Of a stretch of 64,000 nucleotides of DNA, positions 36,481 to 47,856 are shown piece by piece; the first letter of the stretch is position 1; each line of letters begins with the position of its first letter. The notes under the pieces were generated by a model, which was not told the origin of the DNA, made no database searches, and saw only the letters and a program-made list of their open reading frames with translations. The position numbers were made by a program, and so were the translations under genes. The stretch comes from Mycobacterium kiyosense (GTDB taxonomy: Bacteria > Actinomycetota > Actinomycetes > Mycobacteriales > Mycobacteriaceae). The DNA lies in contig AP025179.1 of the NCBI GenBank assembly GCA_021654635.1, positions 2,108,001 through 2,172,000 on the forward strand, written 5' to 3'.

Positions 36481-39400
36481 TCAGGCGTCCAGCTTGGCCA
36501 GCACGTCGGCGATCGACGCCCCGCCCAGTAGGTCCGCGACATCGAGCTCGTGGTCGAACTCCTTCTTGACGCGACGGCGAAACTCGAGCGCCTGCAACGA
36601 ATCCAGGCCGATCGCCACCATCGGGATGGTGGTGTCGATCGCCTCCACACTGTCCACCCCGATGGCCCCGGCCAGCAGGCTCATCAACCGGTGCGACGCG
36701 CCGGCGGGTGCCTCGACCGCCACGGAAGGGGCAGGTCCGGCCGCGGGTGCGGCCGCGGGTTCGGGCTCGGAAAGCTGCGCCAGCAGCGAGTCGCGGCCAC
36801 AGGTCGCAAGCACCGACCGGGCACGATCCAGGTCGAACGCGGCGACGGCGGCGTTGGTGGCAAGTCTGGTCATCCCGACCGCCAGCGCATCAGCGGGCGC
36901 CATCGGGACAACGCCGAGACCGGACAGCATGGCCAGTCCCGAGTCGTCGAGGTGCACCTTCCAATGCCCCCATTGCACCGACACGCAGTCCAGGCCCTCG
37001 GCCCGAACGTGGTGTGCCAGGGCGTCGAGCATACGGTTGCCGGCGGCGTACAGCGCCAGGCCGCGACCCCCGACGGTGGCCGACACCGACGAGCACAGGA
37101 CCACGCGGCAGTCGTCGGTTCTGGGGAAGCTGCGCAGGATGCGTGCGATTCCCACCACCTTGGCGCTCAGCGCGGCATGCACCTTGTCGGTGGTGATGTC
37201 TTCGAGTTCGACACCCGAATACTCGACCGCGCCATGGATGATCACGTCGGCAGGAGCGTCCCGGTGCCGCTCGGCCAGCTGCGCCACCGAAGCCGGATCG
37301 CTCAGGTCACACCTGGCGACCTCGATGTGAGTCGTTGTGGCGGAACGGATCTGGCGCAGCCGCTCCCCGACGGCGGTGGTCTCGCCGGTTCTGCTGACCA
37401 GCGTGATGCGCTGGGCGCCCTGCTGGGCGAAGTGCCCGCAGAACTCGAGTCCGAGTTTCCCGGTGCCGCCGACGATCAGGACGTGCCCGGGACGCGCGGC
37501 GGCCGTGCCGGCGGCGCATTTCTCGCCCGGCACGACACGCTTGGCGTACAGGCCGCCGTCGCGCAGCGCGAGTTCGGATTCCCCGGCCGTGTGCAGCGCC
37601 TTGAGCACCGGCGCCGCGGTTGCCGCCGATGCGCCGGCCGGCAGGTCGAGGTGGCGGAACCGCACGCCGGGATATTTCGCGCCGATGCTGCGGAATCCCG
37701 CGCTGGCCGCCGCGTGCACGAGGTCCGGCGGCCCGTCGTCGGTGACGACGGCCTCGCCGGCCACCGTCACCAGCCAGCAGTCGGTGACCCCGCCGTGCAC
37801 CCCGGGCCACCACGCGCGCTCGGCGAAGAAAGCGGCGACACGATCCGCCGCGGCGACGGCGTCCAGCTTCGGCGATGCCGGCAGCAGGATGACGTGGGTG
37901 TCCAAATCGTCTTGGGCGGCGGCACTCTCGCTGTCGATCGACCGGGCCGTTGCGCCCAGTTCGGCGGCTGCGGCACACAGTGCCTCAACCAGCTCGGCGC
38001 AGTCTCCGGTGTGATCGATGAGCCCGATGGACCGCGGCCGGGTCAGCGACCGGCGCGTCAGGCGAACCCATTCCTCGGCGAGCAGCCGCGGCTGTGCCGA
38101 CGGCGAAGCCGCGCCAACCTCGGGCACTGCCGGTCGGCTGGTCGGTGTGGCGGTCTTACGCCGCGGTAGTACCTCGTCGTAGGGCAGCCACAGGGTGGTC
38201 TCGTTCATCAGGGTGTTCGGGAAGTCGGGAAGCGGTTCAGCGGCCGGGTGCTCGGAGTCGACGCGCAGGAGATCCCACCGGTAGTTCAGGTCATGAACGG
38301 CCAACTGCGCGAGGTTTGTGGTGAATTCGCGCAGATCGGTCGCGGTCCGGACGGAGGTGCTGACCACCCGGGAAGCCATTTCGTCGCCGCCGCGGGCGGC
38401 GAGGTTCTCGTGGATCGCCAGTTGCAGGGTCGGATGCTCGGCCAGTTCGACGAACGTGTCGACATTCAGTTCGGCGGCGGCCGCGACCGCCTTGTCGAAC
38501 CGCACCGTGTTACGCAGGTTCCAAAACCAGTACTGGTCGACCGGCAGGTCCGGGGTGATCGCGGCGCCGAGAGTGGAACCGAAACAGTCGATCTCGCTGT
38601 CCAGGAACTTGGGATTCGCCAGCTGCCGCTGCGAGGCCGCGCGTACCGTGTCGCCGAGTCCGTTGATCAGGCTGGTGTGCGCCGGATACCGGACACCGAT
38701 GACCCGGGCGAACACACCGCGCTCGGACAGCGCGGCCACGAGGTCCTGCACCGTCTCCCGGTCGCCCGAGATGCCGGTCATATTGGGCGAATTCACCACC
38801 GACAGCTCCGCCCAGCCGGTACAGCGGGCCAACAGCTCTTCGCAGCTGTCCCGGTCGGTCGCCACCACGGCCATCGAGTAGGTCACCCGACTCGATCTCG
38901 CGGGCGGCCAGCGCACGAATACCGATGACGCGCACCGCATCCGCCAACGTGATCAGCCCCGAAACGTAGGCGGCGGCGATCTCGCCCTGGCTGTGTCCGA
39001 CGGTGACCTGCGGGACGACCCCGACCGATCGCCACGCCGCGGCCAGGCCCGCCATCTGCGTGAACAGAGCCGGTTGCACCGTGCCGGCGTCGCTCTCGGC
39101 GGTCAATTGGTCGTCGAGCAGATAGGGCAGCGGCGACTGGCCCGAGTACTCCACGAAAGCTTGCGCACAGCGGTCCGCCTCCGCACGAAAGGCCGGAATC
39201 AGCTCGTAGAACAACCGCCCCATCCCGGGACGCTGACTGCCCTGGCCCGGAAAGACGTAGGCGAGCCGACGGGCCGCCGCCCCCGCGGCGCCCACCACCG
39301 AAGGGTGGTCACGACCCTCGGCGATCGCGCCCAGCGCCGCCAGCAGCTCGTCACGGTCGTTGACCATGGCCAGCGCACGGTGCTTGCGGGCCACCCGGGT

Positions 39401-39571
39401 GCCGAACAGCATCTGCGCGATGGCCGGTGGTGTCACGCTCGGGTGCGATGCCGCGTAGGACAGCACGGCGGCGGCTTCGCCACGCAGCAACTCCGGTGTC
39501 TCCGAGGTCAGCAGGACCGGGATCGAGCCGTCCGGAAGCCGGTAGGTCACGCCGTGGTGGGCAACTGTCAC
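36481..39571 (-). CDS. mbtD: Polyketide synthase MbtD (one frameshift)
   Basis: A modular PKS of about 1029 residues once one base is removed. An acyltransferase domain (FPGQGSQ near residue 105, active-site GHSQGE near 191), a ketoreductase (GGTGKLG near 697) and a C-terminal acyl carrier domain (GLDSLQALEF, Ser near 985) are present. With the MbtC ketosynthase it adds the 3-hydroxy acid unit of mycobactin. The frame breaks at 38881-38882, where one extra C separates GAC and TAC codons. GTG 39571 overlaps the mbtC stop (GTGA), so mbtT-mbtC-mbtD are coupled. Confidence 0.9.
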
Positions 39572-40902
39572 TTCGTCACTTCCCCTGCCGCTGCGGGCAT
39601 TTCGATGATGGCGTGGGCGTTGGCGCCCCCCGCGCCGAACGACGACGTCGCGCCGTAGCGAATCCCGTCCTTGGCCGGCCACGGGTGAACCTTGGTGGCC
39701 AGGCGCAGTCCGACCAGGTCCCAGTCCAGCATCTTGGTCGGGTTGTCGGCGTAGAGGGTCGGCGGAATCTGACCGTGGTGGCCGGCCAGCAGCAGCTTGA
39801 TCAGGCCGAGGATGCCGGACGCGGCCTGCGGGTGGCCGAGGTTGGACTTGATCGAGCCCAGCAGCGCCTGGCTGCCCGCTGCGCCGTAGGTCTTGAACAA
39901 GGCGAGCAGCTCCACCGGGTCGCCGGCCTGGGTTGCGGTGCCGTGCCCCTCGATCATCCCGACATCGGCGGGGTCGATGCCCACCACGTCGAGCGTCTTG
40001 CGCACGACTTGTTCCTGCGCCCGGACCCGGGGGACCAGGATCGGCTTGCCTTTACCGTTGTGATTGGTGCGGATGGCCAGGATGCGCCCGTAGATGTGGT
40101 GGCCCAATTGTTTTGCCCGCGATTCGCGTTCGATGACCACCATGCCCGCGCCTTCGCCCCATACGGTGCCGCTGGCGTCGTCGGAGTAGGCGCGGCAGTG
40201 CCCGTCGTCGGAAAGCGCGTTCAGCCGGGAGAATTCGTAGAAGGCGCCCGGGGAACCCATTACGCACACCCCGCCGGCCAGCGCCCAGTCGCATTCGTCG
40301 AAGGCGACGGCGGTAGCGGCCAGGTGTACCGCGGTCAGCGAGGACGCACAGGCGGTGTCGAGGCTGATGGACGGACCGGTCAGCCCCAGACTGTGCGAAA
40401 TCCTTGCAGCCCCGCCCAATTGGCCCAGGCTGGCGATGCGGTGTCCGGTGAAGGCATCGGCCACCGAGGCGCGCGGCCCGTACTCCATCGGTGACATCCC
40501 GACGAAGCAGCCCACGAATTCGCCGTCCAGCGTCCCGGGGTTGATCCCGGTGTTCTCCAGCGCTTTCCACGCCACGCGCATCGCGACGCGCTGCTGGGGG
40601 TGCATCACCAGTGCTTCGCGGTGGGTGATCCCGAACAATGTGGGGTCGAAAGTGGTTGCGCTGTCCAGGAACCCGCCCGCATCGTGGACCGGGCCCCAGC
40701 CGTCCATCTCCGATACCGAGAACAGCTCGTCCAACGGCCAGCCGCGGTCGCGCGGGAACGGGCCGATCAGTTCCCTGGATTCGGTGAGCGCCTGCCACAG
40801 TGCGGCCGGGGTGTCGATGCCGCCGGGCGCCTCGACGGCCAACCCGGAGATGACGATGTGATCTTCGGTCGACCCGGCTGTCACGGTCCGGCCGTAGGTC
40901 AT
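39568..40902 (-). CDS. mbtC: Ketosynthase MbtC
   Basis: A 444-residue stand-alone beta-ketoacyl synthase, the same length as M. tuberculosis MbtC. The nucleophile Cys is in DTACASS (about residue 184), and the two His are in EGHGTATQAGDPVE and KSNLGHPQAA. It condenses malonyl from MbtD onto the growing chain. ATG 40902 overlaps the thioesterase stop (ATGA). The C-terminal FGAGGANAHAII motif is intact. Confidence 0.94.
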   Translation of the reverse strand: MTYGRTVTAGSTEDHIVISGLAVEAPGGIDTPAALWQALTESRELIGPFPRDRGWPLDELFSVSEMDGWGPVHDAGGFLDSATTFDPTLFGITHREALVMHPQQRVAMRVAWKALENTGINPGTLDGEFVGCFVGMSPMEYGPRASVADAFTGHRIASLGQLGGAARISHSLGLTGPSISLDTACASSLTAVHLAATAVAFDECDWALAGGVCVMGSPGAFYEFSRLNALSDDGHCRAYSDDASGTVWGEGAGMVVIERESRAKQLGHHIYGRILAIRTNHNGKGKPILVPRVRAQEQVVRKTLDVVGIDPADVGMIEGHGTATQAGDPVELLALFKTYGAAGSQALLGSIKSNLGHPQAASGILGLIKLLLAGHHGQIPPTLYADNPTKMLDWDLVGLRLATKVHPWPAKDGIRYGATSSFGAGGANAHAIIEMPAAAGEVTK

Positions 40903-41660
40903 GATCTCGACTCGGACTGCCGCAGTTCGCCGGCCAGCAGCTCGGCGATCGCCTCGGTGTGTTCGTTGAGGAAGAAGTGTCCGCCGTCGAACATCGTCAC
41001 CTCGACGGAGTCGGTGTGCTTGCCCCATCCGTAAAGGTCGCCCAGTGTGACGATCGGATCCTGGTCGCCGCCCAGTGCGTGGATGGGCGCGGAGATCCTG
41101 ACGTCCTCGTCGCACGCGTACGCGTCGCAGGCGCGGTAGTCGGCCTTGATCACCGGCAGTGCCAGTCGCATCAGGTCACGGTTGCCGAAGACGTCGGAGT
41201 TGGTGCCCTCCAGCGCCGCGAGGTGGGTGAGGATCTCCTCGTCGGTTTCGGGGTGCGACGGCTTGTTCGCCGCGTTGCACGGCGCGACCGCGGCCGAGAC
41301 GGTGAGGTGTGCGACGTCGACGCCGTTGGCTTCGGCGATCCGGGCGAACTCGAACGCCACCCAGCCGCCCATGCTGTGCCCGAAGGCCGCGACCGGGACA
41401 CCGCGATTGTGGTCCGAGCGGGCGAACTCCTCGAATGCTCCGGCGGCGATCTCGGGCAGTGAACCCAGCGGTGGTTCGGCGGCCCGGTCCTGGCGTCCGG
41501 GGTACTGGAACACGATGACGTCGAACTTGCTGCTCAGCGCCTTGGAGAAGGCGCGGTAGGCCGATGCGCCGGCGCCGGCGTGGGGGAAGACCAACAGCGT
41601 GGGGCTGCCCGGGGATTCAGGTTTGTGGAACTGCCTGATCCACCCAAGGGTGCGCGGCAT
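40899..41660 (-). CDS. mbtT: Type II thioesterase MbtT
   Basis: A 253-residue alpha/beta-hydrolase thioesterase. The catalytic Ser is in GHSMGG, Asp in GGDQDPIV and His in GGHFFLN. As an editing thioesterase it clears misprimed carrier domains. Here it may also stand in for the TE domain that is missing from the C-terminus of MbtB but present in M. tuberculosis MbtB. First gene of mbtT-mbtC-mbtD, read from the shared IdeR box at 41786. Confidence 0.9.
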   Translation of the reverse strand: MPRTLGWIRQFHKPESPGSPTLLVFPHAGAGASAYRAFSKALSSKFDVIVFQYPGRQDRAAEPPLGSLPEIAAGAFEEFARSDHNRGVPVAAFGHSMGGWVAFEFARIAEANGVDVAHLTVSAAVAPCNAANKPSHPETDEEILTHLAALEGTNSDVFGNRDLMRLALPVIKADYRACDAYACDEDVRISAPIHALGGDQDPIVTLGDLYGWGKHTDSVEVTMFDGGHFFLNEHTEAIAELLAGELRQSESRS

Positions 41661-41785
41661 GCATCGTCACCTTTCGCTCGCTGCTGACTGGCCGGGCGCC
41701 TGGCGCCGACCGGTCACCTGTTCGGCGGGTCCCGAAGACGTCGAGCCGGCCTTGTCGCACGTCAGTCCCCCAGGAACTTCGTAAC

Positions 41786-41804
41786 TTAGCGAAGGCTAAC
41801 ATAA
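41786..41804. promoter_or_regulatory. IdeR-like iron box between mbtT and formyltransferase
   Basis: TTAGCGAAGGCTAACATAA matches the IdeR consensus at 15 of 19 positions, including AGGCTAAC. It lies 126 bp before mbtT and 58 bp before the formyltransferase, so iron should co-repress the two longest mbt units. Confidence 0.84.
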
Positions 41805-41861
41805 TCTGCTGAGGCCGGATCGGGCCGATCGGAAGACGACGTACGAAGGGGGTTGAGGCTG

Positions 41862-42800
41862 ATGCGCGTCGTGTCGTTCGGCTTCCAGACCTGGGGACAC
41901 AAGACCCTGCAGGCGCTGATCGAGCTCGGGCACGATGTCGTTCTCGCGGTCACCCACCCGGCCAGTGCCGAGTCCTACAAAGCCATCTGGTCGGCCTCGG
42001 TCGAGGAACTCGCCCGCGAACACGGCATTCCGGTCCATGTCACCACCCGTGCCGACGCCGAGACCATCGACGTCGTCAAGCGCGCCGAACCCGACGTCAT
42101 CGTCGTCAACAGCTGGTACAGCTGGATGCCGCCCGAGCTGTACACGCTGCCGCCGCACGGCACCCTGAACCTGCACGATTCGCTGCTCCCCAAGTTCACC
42201 GGGTTCTCCCCGGTGCTGTGGGCGTTGATCAGCGGCGAAACCGAATTCGGGCTGACGGTGCACCGGATGGACGAGGGCCTGGACACCGGAGACATCCTGG
42301 TGCAGCGGTCGTTACCCATCGGCGCGAGCGACACCGGCACCGATTTGGTGGTCAAGGGCATGGAGCTGATCCCGGGCGCGTTGCGGGAGGCGCTGGACGC
42401 GCTGGAGTCCGGCACCGCGCGCTGGCGGCCGCAGCACAAGGCCGAGCGGACCTACTTCCACAAGCGTTCCGAACGTGACAGCCTGATCGACTGGAATTGG
42501 CCGGCCGAAGACCTGGAACGGTTCGTGCGGGCCCTGTCGGACCCCTATCCGCGCCCGTTCACCCATTACCGCGGCGAACGCATCGAAGTGCTGCAGGCCC
42601 GGGTGTCCGAAGCTCGCTACGGTGGAACGCCGGGGCGGGTGATCGTGCAGGAGGGGGGCGGCGCGGTGGTGTCCGGGCCCAGCGCCTATCGCGGCGGCAA
42701 CCACGGGTTGGTGATCACCCTGGTCCGCGACGCCGACGGGGTAGAACGTCGCGGCGACGAGTTCTTCGTGCGCGGCGGCTATCTGACCGACCAAGCGTAG
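41862..42800 (+). CDS. 10-formyl-THF-dependent formyltransferase of the siderophore operon
   Basis: A 312-residue protein of the Fmt/ArnA/FxbA formyltransferase fold. The catalytic Asn-His pair lies in NLHDSLLPKFTG (about residue 102) and the third catalytic Asp in MDEGLDTGDIL. A C-terminal OB-like domain starts near residue 205. ATG 41862 follows a GGGGG ribosome-binding site; a TTG three codons earlier is too close to it. It heads the mbtE-mbtF-mbtB operon behind an IdeR box, so it should be iron-repressed. FxbA of exochelin synthesis formylates a hydroxyornithine; here N6-hydroxylysine from MbtG is the natural candidate. No counterpart lies in the M. tuberculosis mbt-1 cluster. Family firm, substrate inferred. 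Confidence 0.9.
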   Translation: MRVVSFGFQTWGHKTLQALIELGHDVVLAVTHPASAESYKAIWSASVEELAREHGIPVHVTTRADAETIDVVKRAEPDVIVVNSWYSWMPPELYTLPPHGTLNLHDSLLPKFTGFSPVLWALISGETEFGLTVHRMDEGLDTGDILVQRSLPIGASDTGTDLVVKGMELIPGALREALDALESGTARWRPQHKAERTYFHKRSERDSLIDWNWPAEDLERFVRALSDPYPRPFTHYRGERIEVLQARVSEARYGGTPGRVIVQEGGGAVVSGPSAYRGGNHGLVITLVRDADGVERRGDEFFVRGGYLTDQA

Positions 42801-42829
42801 CGAGCCAAACCTAGGAGTTGGGACAATCC

Positions 42830-45800
42830 ATGGCAGACGATGCCAAGACCCTGCAGGAACGCCGTCGCGAGTTGCTGCGCCGGCGAATCGCCGAAAGCGG
42901 TGTGGCGGCAGGGAAATCGGCCGAGGCGGTCGAGCTTCGAGCGGGGCAACGCTACCGCCTTTCTTCCGGCCAGCGCCGCATGTGGTTCCTGCAGGCCATG
43001 GACGCCGACGACACCACGCTGAACATCTGCGTCGCCTACCGGCTGACCGGACAGCTTGACCCGGCCCGGCTGCGCGACGCCGTCGGTGCGGTGGTGGCAC
43101 GACACGCCGTGTTGCGCACCAACTACGGAGTGGACAGCGAAGGTGAGCCGTACCAGGTCTTTCGGGATCACGTCGAGACACCTTGGCAGGAACACGATTT
43201 CACCGATCTGGACGATCGCGACGATCGCGACCGGCGGGTGGAAGACCTGGCGCGCCGGGAGTTCGGGCGACCGTTCAACCTGGCCGACGACATGCCGCTG
43301 CGGATCACCCTGATCCGGACCCGCCCAGCAGAATTCGTGTTGCTGCTCGTCGTGCACCACATCTGCTGGGACGACGACGCCTGGGCGGTGTTCTTCGCAG
43401 AACTCAGCGCGGCCTACAACTCTCAGCCGCTGGGCGAACCGGCGCCGCAGTTCGTCGCCGTCGAAGTGCTCGACGGCGCAACCGAACCCGGTATGGCCGA
43501 CGTCGGCTACTGGGCCGACAAGCTGCGGCCGGCCCCCGAGCCGCTGGAGTTGCCCGGTGTCCGGGCCGCGCACCCGTCGCGGCGGGCCGAGCGGGTGACC
43601 CGGCCGCTGCCCGAGGGTCTGTTCGGCCGGCTGGAAGAATTCGCCCGCGAACACTCCGCCTCGCCGTTCATGGTGCTGCTGGCCGCCTACGGCGTGTTGA
43701 TCCGGCGTTACACCGGCAGCCCGGACTTCTTGGTGTCGGTACCGGTAACCGACCGGAAAGCCCTGGCCCAGAGGGTGATCGGCTATTTCGGCAACACCCT
43801 GCTGCTGCGCCTGACCGCACGGCCGAACGTCACTTTCGGCGCCTACGTCGACGCGGTACGCGACACCTGCCTGGACGGCTTCGCCCACCAGTCGGTCGGC
43901 ATCGACCGGGTGGTGCGGGAAGCCAACCCCCGAGCGGATGGGCCACGACGGCATGGACCAGCTGGTGCGGCTGGGATTCAGCATGCGCAAGAGTGTGAGC
44001 GGATTCGCACTGGACGGCGTGGCCGTGCAACAGCTGGGGCTGGGCGCGGTGACCGCACACCTGCCCCTGGCCCTGGCCATCGTGCTGGAGCCCGAGGGTG
44101 CCCTGGCCGAGTTCGAATACCAGACCGACGTACTCAGCCCGGCCCTCGTCGAACAGTTGGCGGCGCACTACATCCAGCTGTTGGACAACGCGATCACCGA
44201 GCCCGACCGTCGCCTCACCAGCCTGGACATGTTGGACGCCGATGAGCGCGACGCGGTGCTGGACGCCTCGCACGGCGACCTGGTCCCGACTCCGCCCACC
44301 ACCATGGTCGCGGTGCTCGAAGCGGCGGCCGCCGCCCGCCCGGACGCCACGGCGCTGGTCTGCGACGACGACGAGTTGACCTACGCCGAGCTACACGGCC
44401 GGGCAAATCGCCTGGCGCGCTGGCTGATCGGGCAGGGCATCGGCGCCGAGGACATCGTGGGGCTGCGGCTGAGCACGTCCGTCGAATTCATCGTCGCGAT
44501 GCTGGCCGTGCTCAAAGCCGGCGCGGCCTACCTGCCCATCGACCCGGCCTATCCGGACGAGCGGATCGACTATCTGATCGGCGATGCACGGCCACACCTG
44601 GTGCTCGGGCAACGAGAACTCGCGGACGCCGAACGGGCCGCGGCACAGCTGTCCGACGCTGCGGTCACCGACGCCGACCGCCGAACCGCTTTGCGCCCAG
44701 GGCATTTGGCGTACGTCATCTACACCTCCGGTTCCACCGGTCAGCCCAAGGGCGTCGCGGTGTCGCATCACGCGATCGCCGAGCATGTCCAGGGTTTCGT
44801 GGCGGAGTGGAGCATGACCGCCGAAGACCGGCTGCTGCAGTCGTCTTCGGTGAGCTTCGACGCCTCGCTGCTGGACATCTTCGTCACGCTCTCGCTGGGC
44901 GCGCAACTGGTGGTGCCCAAACCGTCGGACACCGGTGCGTTCAGCGACCTGAGTTACCTTGCCGACCTGATCAGCCGGCACCGCATCACCGTGCTGCACA
45001 TGGTGCCGTCGATGCTGAGCACCCTGCTGCTGTTGCCGCAGGCCGAGGAATGGCGGCAGCTCCGGCACGTACCGGTAGGTGGCGAGGCGCTGGCCGGGGA
45101 GGTGGCCGACAAGTTCGCCGGCTATTTCGACGCGCAACTGCGCAACCACTACGGGCCCACCGAGGCGGTGGTCTGCGCCACGCACATGGTGGTCGACGGG
45201 TCGCACGGGGCACGCGTGGTTCCCATCGGCCTGCCCAACCGCAACGTCTACGCCTACGTGCTCGACGAGGAACTGCAACCGGTGCCCGCCGAGGTGATCG
45301 GGGAGCTCTACCTCGGCGGCGCACAGCTCGCCCGCTGCTATCTGGGTCGTCCCGGACTGACCGCGGCACGCTTCGTCGCCGACCCGTTCAATCCCGGCGA
45401 ACGGCTCTACCGCACCGGAGATCTGGTCCGCCGCAACATCTCCGGTCAGCTGGAGTTCGTCGGCCGCGCCGACGAGCAGGTCAAGGTCCGCGGCTACCGC
45501 ATCGAACTCGGCGAGGTCGAATCGGTGATCGCGACCCATCCCGCGGTCCGGCACTGCCTGGTGGTGACCGAGGACACCGAGGCCGGGCCGATGCTCGCCG
45601 CCTACCTGGTCCCGGCCACCGGCGACGGGGTTTCCGGTGAGCTGAACCTGGACGAGGTGCGCACCCACGCGGCGGCGACGCTGCCCGAATACATGGTGCC
45701 CACCGCGTTCGCGGTCATCCCGGAGATTCCGCTGACGGTCAGCGGCAAGCTGGACAAGCGGGCGCTGCCCGCGCCGACACCGGTCGCGGTGCGCAGTTAC

Positions 45801-47849
45801 CGGCAGCCGGCCACCGAGACCGAACGACGGATGTGCGCGATCTTCGCGCGGCTGTTCGGCTGGGAGAAGGTCGGCGCGGAGGACTCGTTCTTCGGCCTCG
45901 GCGGCCACTCGCTGCTGGCTGCCCGGCTGGTGGCAGCGATCCGCGCCGAGTTCGGCGTGGAACTGACGGTGCGCGCCGTGTTCGACACCCCCACCCCGGC
46001 CGGGCTTGCGGCGCGACTGGAGCAGTCGAGCGCCGACAGCGACGCGATGATCGCCCGGCGCAACGGTTCTGGCTCGGCCGGCCCGGCCCGTCCAGAGTTG
46101 ACGGCAGTGCGCCCGGAACGTCCGCCGCTGTCCTACTCGCAGCTGGCGATGTGGTTCCAGCAGAAGATGAGGGGCGCCAACGACGTCTTCAACATGGCGC
46201 TGACACTTCGGGTGAACGGCCCGCTGGACATCGCGGCGCTCGGTGCCGCCCTCAACGACGTCATCGCCCGACACGAAGTGCTGCGCACCAACTTCGTCGA
46301 ACACGAAGGTGTTCCGTATCAGCACATCCACCCGGCCCGGCAGGTGCCACTCGAGGTCACCGACGTCAGCGCCGACGGCGTGGACCGGGCGATCGCCGAG
46401 TTGCGCCGGCACGTCTTCGCCCTGGACTCCGAGTCCCTGGTGCGGCCCACCCTGCTGCGGATCGACCCGGCTTCGCACGTGCTGCTGCTGCTCGTCCACC
46501 ACACCGTCACCGACCACTCGTCGATGGGCATCATCTTCGAAGACCTGCTCACCGCGTACCGGGCGCGGCTGGACGGGCACCCGCCGCAGTGGCGGACCGT
46601 GGCCGCCCAGTTCGCCGAACACGCGCTGTGGCAACGCAATACCTTCGAAGCCGACACCGACTGGGGGCAAGCTGCGCTGCGGCACTGGCACTCCGCCGTC
46701 GCGGGGATGCCCTACGAGATCCCGACGGTCGCCGACCACACCCGGCCGCCGGTCCTCGGAAAGCGCGGCGAGCTGGTCGATTTCACGGTGTCAGCGGCTC
46801 GGCGGGCGGCATTGGTCCGGCTCGCCGAAGAAGTCGGGGCCAGCGAGTTCATGGTGTACCAGGCCGCGCTCGCGGTCCTGCTGCACAAGCTCGGCGGCGG
46901 CACCGACATCGGCATCGGAAGCCCGGTCGCGGCCCGCGTCGATCTGGCCACCACCAACATGGTGGGTCCGTGCGCCAACGTGATGGTGCTACGCAACGAC
47001 CTGTCCGGCGATCCGAGCCTGCGGGACACCGTTTCCCGCAGCCGCGACACCGTGCTCGACGCGCTGGCGCATCAGGAACTGCCCATCGAGCGGCTGGTCG
47101 AGGAGCTCAACCCGCCGCGCTCCCCGTCCCGCAACCACCCGTTGTTCCAGCATTCGATCCACTTCCGCGGCGAGGACTGGGCACTGCTGCCGCGGGACCT
47201 GACCCCTGACGGGGCGACGACGGTGGTGCCGGTCCCGATGGACTTCGAAATCTCACTGCTGGACCTCAACGTCTCACTGGACGTGATGCCGGATGCCGAG
47301 CTGAACGTGCGCGTGGTTGCCAACGCGGATCTGTTTGAACCGCAAACGGTTTCGTCGATCGGTACGGCTTTCTGCACCGCGCTCGAGTTGTTCGCGACCC
47401 AACCGGACCGGCCGCTGTCGCAGGTGCAGTTGCTGCCGGCGGAGGTGATGGAGCAGTTGCTCGCCCCGGCCACCCCCGCGGTGATCAGCCGCTCGGAGCT
47501 CGGCGAAGCTTCGGCGGAGACCGAGCAGACCCTGATCGCCCTGCTGGAGGAGTTGCTCGACATCACCGGCGTGGACCGCGAGGACAACTTCTTCGCGATC
47601 GGCGGCGACAGCATCATCTCGGTGCAGCTCGCGGCCCGCGCCAACGCGCTGGGACTGGCGCTGACGCCGGCCATGGTGTTCGAGTACCTGACGCTTGCGG
47701 AGCTGGCCGCGGCTGTCGATGCTGCCGGCGAGCAGCCCACGGCCACATCGGATCCCGAGGCGCAACCACAGTCCGCGCCGATGAGCGCGTCGGGTCTGGA
47801 CGCGGACGCGCTGGCGGCGCTGTCCGCGGCATGGCAGAGCCGCTCGTGA
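42830..47849 (+). CDS. mbtE: Nonribosomal peptide synthetase MbtE (one frameshift)
   Basis: About 1672 residues after one correction. Domain order: condensation (HHICWDD near residue 175), adenylation (YTSGSTGQPKG near 630), carrier (GGHSLLAA near 1023), a second condensation domain (HHTVTDH near 1222) and a second carrier (GGDSIIS near 1590). It should activate the internal hydroxylysine, in acylated or formylated form. The frame breaks in a run of five C at 43927-43931; with four C the reading is Asn-Pro-Glu-Arg-Met, as expected. ATG 42830 follows CTAGGAG. The length is close to M. tuberculosis MbtE (1682, as I recall). Confidence 0.92.
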
Positions 47850-47856
47850 GGCACCG

